The notes beneath the pieces were generated by a model. The model ran no database searches, had not been told where the DNA came from, and worked only from the letters and a program-made list of their open reading frames with translations. Of a DNA stretch of 20,406 bases, positions 15,735 to 20,406 are shown one piece after another. Origin of the DNA: Bacteroidota bacterium. Lineage in GTDB: Bacteria > Bacteroidota > Bacteroidia > Bacteroidales > Porphyromonadaceae. The stretch is from contig JAEWGA010000034.1 of assembly GCA_023388555.1 (NCBI GenBank), positions 1-20,406 of the forward strand, given 5' to 3'. Made by a program: the position numbers and the translations under genes. The number at the start of each line of letters is the position of its first letter. Position 1 is the stretch's first letter.

Positions 15735-16976
15735 ATGAGTAGCCTAAAAGGCAAACATATTGTATTAGGTATAACAGGAAGTATTGCCGCCTATAAGTCG
15801 GCAGTATTAGCACGCCTGCTGGTAAAACGTGGTGCTCAGGTACAGGTTATTATGACGCCTGCTGCCAAGGAGTTTATTGCACCGCTCACCTTATCTACCC
15901 TAACAGGTAATACTGTTATCAGCGAGTTCTTCAACGAACGTACTGGCGATTGGAACAGCCATGTAAACTTGGGGCTGTGGGCGCACTACTTTTTGGTTGC
16001 ACCGGTTACAGCAACAACGCTATCCAAGATGGCCTATGGTATAGCCGATAACATGCTACTAACCTCCTACCTTTCCACCCGCGGAAAAACTGTTGTTGCG
16101 CCAGCTATGGATTTGGATATGTATGCCCACCCGGCAACCCAAACAGCTCTGGACATATTGCGCCAACGAGGTGTGCAGGTTGTAGAGCCTGCCGAAGGGG
16201 AACTCGCCTCCCACCTAATAGGGAAAGGGCGCATGGCCGAGCCTGAACAAATAGTGGAGTTTTTAGAACGGTTGGCCGCACAGGAAACAGGGGCGCTGCC
16301 ATTAAAAGGCAAAAACGTTCTGCTTACATCGGGGCCTACCTACGAACGTATAGACCCCGTCCGGTTTATTGGTAATTTCTCCACGGGAAAAATGGGTAAG
16401 GCTATAGCCGAAGTATTTGCTCGGGCCGGAGCACAAGTCCGTATGGTTTCGGGCCCTACACACCTGTTGCCCAATAACAGCAACGTAGAGGTGATGCCAG
16501 TAGAAAGTGCCATGCAAATGTTAGAAGCCTGCCATAAACAAGCCGACTGGTACGATATCGCTATATTTTGTGCTGCCGTGGCCGACTACCGGCCAGCAGA
16601 AAGTGCCAACACAAAAATAAAACGAGAAAACACCACTAACATGGCCCTCCAATTGGTCCAAAACCCAGATATAGCTGCCACAATGGCTCGCTATAAACAG
16701 GAAAAAACACAACGCCTGCATGTGGGGTTTGCCTTGGAAACCAATGCTACTCCTACCCAAATTATGGAAAAAATGAAACGTAAAGGGTTGGACATGATAG
16801 TACATAACTCCCTGGCCGACCCTGGGGCTGGTTTCGGAACAGACACCAACAAGGTTACGCTCTACACCTGCAACGCTATCCCCATACACCTCCCCACCAA
16901 ATCCAAGGAAGCCGTGGCACAGGACCTTCTGCAAGCTGTATTAGCACTATTAACCCCCTCCTCGGTTCCCCATTAA
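15735..16976 (+). CDS. coaBC: Phosphopantothenoylcysteine decarboxylase / phosphopantothenate-cysteine ligase
   Basis: 413 residues from the ATG at 15735 (a TTG nine bases upstream would add three residues and is less likely). It makes 4'-phosphopantetheine for coenzyme A in two steps. CoaC domain, about 1-185: FMN-binding GITGSIAAYK, catalytic H76 in NSHVNL, and PAMDLDMY (123-130). CoaB domain, about 190-413: TSGPTYERIDPVRFIGN, FSTGKMG, CAAVADYRP and KIKRE (from 294). Two residues important in the E. coli CoaC domain differ: the equivalent of Asn125 is D126, and the equivalent of Cys158 is S159 (in LASHLIGKGRM), each with the same +1 offset as H76/His75. I recall Asp in the first position as common in Bacteroidota. 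It starts 19 bases after the exonuclease gene and ends 5 bases before the next gene. Confidence 0.95.
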   Translation: MSSLKGKHIVLGITGSIAAYKSAVLARLLVKRGAQVQVIMTPAAKEFIAPLTLSTLTGNTVISEFFNERTGDWNSHVNLGLWAHYFLVAPVTATTLSKMAYGIADNMLLTSYLSTRGKTVVAPAMDLDMYAHPATQTALDILRQRGVQVVEPAEGELASHLIGKGRMAEPEQIVEFLERLAAQETGALPLKGKNVLLTSGPTYERIDPVRFIGNFSTGKMGKAIAEVFARAGAQVRMVSGPTHLLPNNSNVEVMPVESAMQMLEACHKQADWYDIAIFCAAVADYRPAESANTKIKRENTTNMALQLVQNPDIAATMARYKQEKTQRLHVGFALETNATPTQIMEKMKRKGLDMIVHNSLADPGAGFGTDTNKVTLYTCNAIPIHLPTKSKEAVAQDLLQAVLALLTPSSVPH

Positions 16977-16981
16977 CCTTT

Positions 16982-17845
16982 GTGAAATCCTTTGCACTGC
17001 TCTTTTGCTTACTGCTTTTTGCTCCCTTAAATGCGCAGTCGCCATGGGTGCAAGCCCAAGTAACGGTGGATGCGGTGGGCGACAATGTGGACACGCAAAC
17101 CACCCAAGCTCTTAAATTAAACCTGGAGGACTGGTTCTTTGCTTTTACCACACCGGCCAAGGCTGCTCCCCCTAAATATCCCATGGAGTTACAGCTGAAT
17201 GTTGAGCTCCTGGAGAAAGAGTCTCAAGGATTCCGTGCCAATGTCCAGCTAACGGCTTTCAGGCCCCTATATGGGAAAACAGAGCAAACCCCTATACTAC
17301 GGTTGTACGAACATGCAAGCCCTCTCGAATGGAGCCTTTACACACCTTTGCCTGCACCAACCAACCACCTCTCCAACCAACCCTTAGCGCTTCGCCTTGC
17401 CTACTACACCTACCTGTGTTTGGCTTTATATTACGATGCCGTAGCCCCAGAGGCTGGAGACCCTTTTTGGCTACAACTGGAAAGCCTGTTCAACCGCCTT
17501 AATATATTGGATACCACCCCATACAAACAAAGCATTCTTCCCCAAGAGTTAGCTTCGGTAAAGGAAACACAGGAAATGGATATTTTCCGAGAAGCCTGGT
17601 ACGAATACCATAGGCAAGTGCTGGACCAACAGTTATTACCTGCCGATACGGCAACCCGACTAATGACTGTAGCATTAAAGTGGAAAGCTATCCAGCAAAA
17701 ACACCCTACATTTGCGTTGCTAAGGGTATTGGCACAAATGAAAACCACCGAGGTAAATACCCTCTACCAACAATTAGAGTTGCCTCAGCAACGTGCCCTT
17801 TACCCAATATTATCCACCCTTTTTATCATACAGCAACAACCATGA
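16982..17845 (+). CDS. porD: DUF4835-family protein, probable type IX secretion component PorD
   Basis: 287 residues starting at a GTG (16982), exported: basic-hydrophobic signal peptide at 1-18, likely cleaved after LNA. The mature N-terminus QAQVTVDAVGDNVDTQTTQ and its LKLNLEDWFF continuation resemble the DUF4835 beginning, although the cysteine often found near that start is absent. LALRLAYYTYLCLALYYDAV (136-155) and FREAWYEYHRQVLD (201-214) match the family's conserved core. I recall this family being annotated as PorD of the type IX secretion system and located between coaBC and recN in many Bacteroidota; its exact mechanistic role is unclear to me. The start is 5 bases after coaBC, and the stop overlaps the recN start (ATGA). 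Confidence 0.82.
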   Translation: MKSFALLFCLLLFAPLNAQSPWVQAQVTVDAVGDNVDTQTTQALKLNLEDWFFAFTTPAKAAPPKYPMELQLNVELLEKESQGFRANVQLTAFRPLYGKTEQTPILRLYEHASPLEWSLYTPLPAPTNHLSNQPLALRLAYYTYLCLALYYDAVAPEAGDPFWLQLESLFNRLNILDTTPYKQSILPQELASVKETQEMDIFREAWYEYHRQVLDQQLLPADTATRLMTVALKWKAIQQKHPTFALLRVLAQMKTTEVNTLYQQLELPQQRALYPILSTLFIIQQQP

Positions 17846-19524
17846 TAAAAACGCTCTATATTAAAGATTTCATCCTTATACAAGAGGCTTGTATTCAGTT
17901 TCGGCCAGGGTTTACTGCCATCACGGGCGAAACAGGAGCCGGAAAATCTATTCTTATCGGAGCCATAGGGTTAATACTCGGAGGCCGGTCCGATACCCGA
18001 ACCGTTCGGGAAGGTGCCACCAAAGCTATTATCGAAGCTACTTGCGATATAGCCGATGTGGCCGACTTAAAAGAACTGTTTGAACAGAACGACTTGGATT
18101 ATAACCTCCTCACAACCATTCGCCGAGAAGTTACAGCAACTGGGAAAAGTAGAGCCTTTGTTAACGATACTCCGGTGTCGGCCACACTACTAAAACAAAT
18201 AGGAGAACGGCTGGTAGATATTCATTCCCAACACCATAACATGCTAATAGGAGATCCCGCTTTCCAAATGCAAGTGGTGGATGCTTTGGCTCACAGCCAC
18301 GAGCTACGTTCGGAATACACAAAGGCCTACCAACTATATAAAAAGGCAGTGCAACATTTAACCCAAGCTAAACAGCAACTGTTAAAAGAGCAAGAGCAGC
18401 AGGAACTGTTTCGCTTTCAGTACGCCGAATTATCCGATGCGCAAGTTAAACCTAACGAAGATGCCGAAACCGAGGAGCGTATGCACCTGTTGCAACATGC
18501 CCAGGATATTATAGAAACGTTATCGGTACTCTCAGCATTCAACGAGGACCAACCTAACGACATGGGGGTAGTGCAACAATTGGTAGGAGTCGAAAAAAAA
18601 CTCTCTGCACTACACTCCCACTTCTTCCCTGCCGAGGAATTGTACGAACGTCTACAGTCGGTACGTATCGACTTGCAGGACATCATCTCCTCCGCTGGTG
18701 ACCTGCTTTCACGCTCCGACTTCGATACCTCGGATCTCCCCCTACTGGAAAACCGTTACGACTTTCTGCAAGGACTCTTGTATAAGTACAAAAAAAACAA
18801 CGCCAACGACCTTATTGCCGAGCGCGATAGGCTGGGAAAGCTATTGGAAAATATCGAAAACTCGGACCAATACTTGCAAACCTTACAGAACGAGGTAAAC
18901 ACAACCTTAGCGCAAGCCAAACAAAAAGCTCAAGCACTAACAGAGGAACGCGCCAAAGCGGCAGAGCAAATTTTGCCCAACCTACACAGCCTCCTTGCCG
19001 AGTTAGGTATTGCTGGGGCTTCGTTCCGTATTGCCATTGAACCATTACCCGAACTTTCCCCCACAGGGGCCGATGCCATATCTTTCCTTTTCGGAACAAA
19101 TAAACAAACTGCGCTACGCCCTATTCAGGAAATTGCGTCGGGGGGGGAAATATCTCGTTTCATGCTGGCCCTTAAAACCATACTATCCAGCCATGCCACC
19201 TTACCCACTGTTATCTTCGATGAAATAGATACCGGGGTGAGCGGAGAAGTGGCCGATAAATTAGGCCGTGTTATGCAACGCCTCAGCAAACACTTGCAAG
19301 TAATAGCTATTACTCACCTGCCCCAAATTGCTGTACAAGCAGCCCAGCAATTAGTGGTTTCCAAACAAGAGCAGGAGCAAGGTTACGCTACAACCATACA
19401 CGAAGTAAAGGAAAACGAGCGGGTTTACGAAATAGCTACTATGCTCTCCGGAGAAAACGTTACGGACCAAGCAATAGAAAACGCCAGAGCCTTGTTGGCT
19501 GCAACCCCTCACCAAAACAACTAA
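17842..19524 (+). CDS. recN: DNA repair protein RecN (SMC-like ATPase)
   Basis: 560 residues from the ATG at 17842, which overlaps the porD stop; this start puts the first strand (MIKTLYIKDFILI) at the normal position, while the open frame upstream is only porD in another frame. RecN is a cytoplasmic SMC-family ATPase that acts in recombinational repair of double-strand breaks. Walker A is GETGAGKS (29-36), the ABC signature is SGGEIS (from S433), and Walker B is TVIFDEID with D460 and E461. The middle (about 155-385) is Q/E/K-rich and helical, as expected for the coiled-coil arms. The signature serine-glycine-glycine-glutamate is encoded by an eight-G run (19140-19147), and there are two eight-A runs (18593-18600 and 18790-18797). 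Confidence 0.97.
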   Translation: MIKTLYIKDFILIQEACIQFRPGFTAITGETGAGKSILIGAIGLILGGRSDTRTVREGATKAIIEATCDIADVADLKELFEQNDLDYNLLTTIRREVTATGKSRAFVNDTPVSATLLKQIGERLVDIHSQHHNMLIGDPAFQMQVVDALAHSHELRSEYTKAYQLYKKAVQHLTQAKQQLLKEQEQQELFRFQYAELSDAQVKPNEDAETEERMHLLQHAQDIIETLSVLSAFNEDQPNDMGVVQQLVGVEKKLSALHSHFFPAEELYERLQSVRIDLQDIISSAGDLLSRSDFDTSDLPLLENRYDFLQGLLYKYKKNNANDLIAERDRLGKLLENIENSDQYLQTLQNEVNTTLAQAKQKAQALTEERAKAAEQILPNLHSLLAELGIAGASFRIAIEPLPELSPTGADAISFLFGTNKQTALRPIQEIASGGEISRFMLALKTILSSHATLPTVIFDEIDTGVSGEVADKLGRVMQRLSKHLQVIAITHLPQIAVQAAQQLVVSKQEQEQGYATTIHEVKENERVYEIATMLSGENVTDQAIENARALLAATPHQNN

Positions 19525-19528
19525 TGTT

Positions 19529-20272
19529 ATGCGAGATAATGAAATGATATTTGGTATCCGAGCCGTAATAGAAGCTATTGAAGCCGGAACCGAAATAGAT
19601 AAGATTTTCCTAAAGCGGGAGTCCAACAGCAGCCTTATGGCTCAACTGCAAGAGGTTCTGGGCTCACGTCATATACCTATTCGGCGCGTTCCGGTAGAAA
19701 AACTAAATAGGCTAACACGCAAAAACCACCAAGGGGTTATTGCTTTTAAGGCCGCCACAACCTACTATACGCTGAGCCAAGTTATTCCAACTTTATACGA
19801 AGAAGGTATAGAACCCTTTATTGTCGTATTGGACGGCATTACGGACGTCCGAAACTTTGGCGCTATAGCCCGTACTTGTGAGTGTGCAGGGGTCGATGCC
19901 ATTGTGATAACCGAGCAAGGTTCCGTTTCTGTTACTGGAGATGCTATTAAAACTTCGGCTGGTGCTTTGTCGCGCCTGCCTGTGTGCCGAGAAAGGTCCT
20001 TAGCCGAGGCGCTGGACTACCTTAAACAGAGCGGGCTCGAACTGTATGGGGCTACCGAAAAAGCTGCCAATAATATTTATACCGCCACCTTCAAAGGTCC
20101 TTTGGCTGTGGTTATGGGGGCTGAAGATACAGGACTTTCCGATACCAGCTTGCGTGCCTGCAACCATTTGGTCCGAATCCCTTTGTATGGCGATATAGGA
20201 TCGCTCAATGTGTCGGTTGCAGCAGCTATCACCATTTACGAAGCGGTTAGGAAACGAAACCTCTCCGCCTAA
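19529..20272 (+). CDS. rlmB: TrmH/SpoU-family rRNA 2'-O-methyltransferase, RlmB type
   Basis: 247 residues. Family members methylate the ribose of a guanosine (G2251 in E. coli 23S rRNA) with S-adenosylmethionine. The N-terminal L30e-like substrate domain (about 1-75) starts NEMIFGIRAVIEAI. The SPOUT knot motifs are complete: motif 1 DVRNFGAIARTCECAG (106-121, with N109 and R115), motif 2 MGAEDTGLS (196-204, with E199) and motif 3 IPLYGDIGSLNVSVAAA (217-233). RlmB is the best-fitting member, but TrmH-family paralogues share these motifs, so the exact target base is inferred. It begins 4 bases after recN. Met6 is a possible alternative start. Confidence 0.9.
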   Translation: MRDNEMIFGIRAVIEAIEAGTEIDKIFLKRESNSSLMAQLQEVLGSRHIPIRRVPVEKLNRLTRKNHQGVIAFKAATTYYTLSQVIPTLYEEGIEPFIVVLDGITDVRNFGAIARTCECAGVDAIVITEQGSVSVTGDAIKTSAGALSRLPVCRERSLAEALDYLKQSGLELYGATEKAANNIYTATFKGPLAVVMGAEDTGLSDTSLRACNHLVRIPLYGDIGSLNVSVAAAITIYEAVRKRNLSA

Positions 20273-20314
20273 TTGCTACAACACCAATTTATAAACCCTT
20301 TAATATATACCGTT

Positions 20315-20406
20315 ATGAAAAAAGTAATTAATACCGAAAAGGCTCCTGCAGCTATTGGGCCTTACTCGCAAGGCATTATGTTCGGGGATTTGCTATTCCT
20401 CTCGGG
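20315..20406 (+). CDS. ridA: RidA-family (YjgF/YER057c/UK114) deaminase, start only
   Basis: The first 30 codons are present; the window ends inside the gene. The reading MKKVINTEKAPAAIGPYSQG, followed by a hydrophobic strand ending in FLSG, is the classic N-terminus of RidA, which hydrolyses reactive enamine/imine intermediates released by PLP enzymes. It lies 42 bases after rlmB on the same strand with no terminator between, so it may share the transcript; the AT-rich TTTAATATATACC just before the ATG could also hold its own promoter. The end of the protein and its conserved arginine are outside the window. Confidence 0.88.
   Translation, partial: MKKVINTEKAPAAIGPYSQGIMFGDLLFLS

Noticed and set aside
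17680..17841. Upstream extension of the recN reading frame
   Set aside because: The extra residues lie inside porD in another frame and have no counterpart in RecN, whose conserved N-terminus begins at the ATG at 17842.

Overview
The window looks like ordinary chromosome of a member of the Bacteroidota, most likely order Bacteroidales and perhaps Porphyromonas-like; the family is a guess. The evidence is lineage-typical architecture: a MurF-alanine racemase fusion, a GSCFA-family protein, a PorD/DUF4835 protein linked to type IX secretion, a TAnnTTTG-type promoter and almost no Shine-Dalgarno sequences. I see no transposase, integrase, phage gene, CRISPR array, tRNA or clear defence cassette.

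Layout. Bases 1 to about 62 are the 3' end of a 5S rRNA, followed by a strong hairpin terminator that closes an rRNA operon. Bases 122-300 hold no gene and no convincing promoter. A + strand gene (301-1539) encodes a HAD phosphatase fused to a hotdog acyl-CoA thioesterase. It converges, across a shared bidirectional terminator (1566-1603), on a - strand operon that reads from about 8060 down to 1633: a GSCFA protein, MurF-Alr (ATGA overlap) and a secreted M16 zinc protease. A divergent promoter region (8058-8166) separates this operon from a run of + strand genes extending to the window end: dxs, trkA, trkH, pdxH; then, after a 174-base gap, dnaN, a DEDDh exonuclease, coaBC, porD, recN, rlmB and the start of a RidA gene.

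Functional links. MurF-Alr makes and uses D-alanine for the cell wall, and its Alr half needs PLP. Dxs makes DXP, which feeds isoprenoids, thiamine and, in the DXP-dependent route, vitamin B6; PdxH in the same run makes PLP. TrkA and TrkH form a potassium uptake system. DnaN, the exonuclease, RecN and RlmB form an information-processing block, with CoaBC (coenzyme A) and PorD (secretion) inserted.

Observations most worth checking: the HAD-thioesterase fusion with an intact YdiI-type Gln/His/Glu set; a CoaC domain with two active-site substitutions (Asn to Asp and Cys to Ser); a base-skew reversal on the + strand that starts near the divergent promoter; and an eight-G run inside the recN signature motif. 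I did not find a convincing new multi-gene system. The surprises are at the level of single proteins and chromosome structure.
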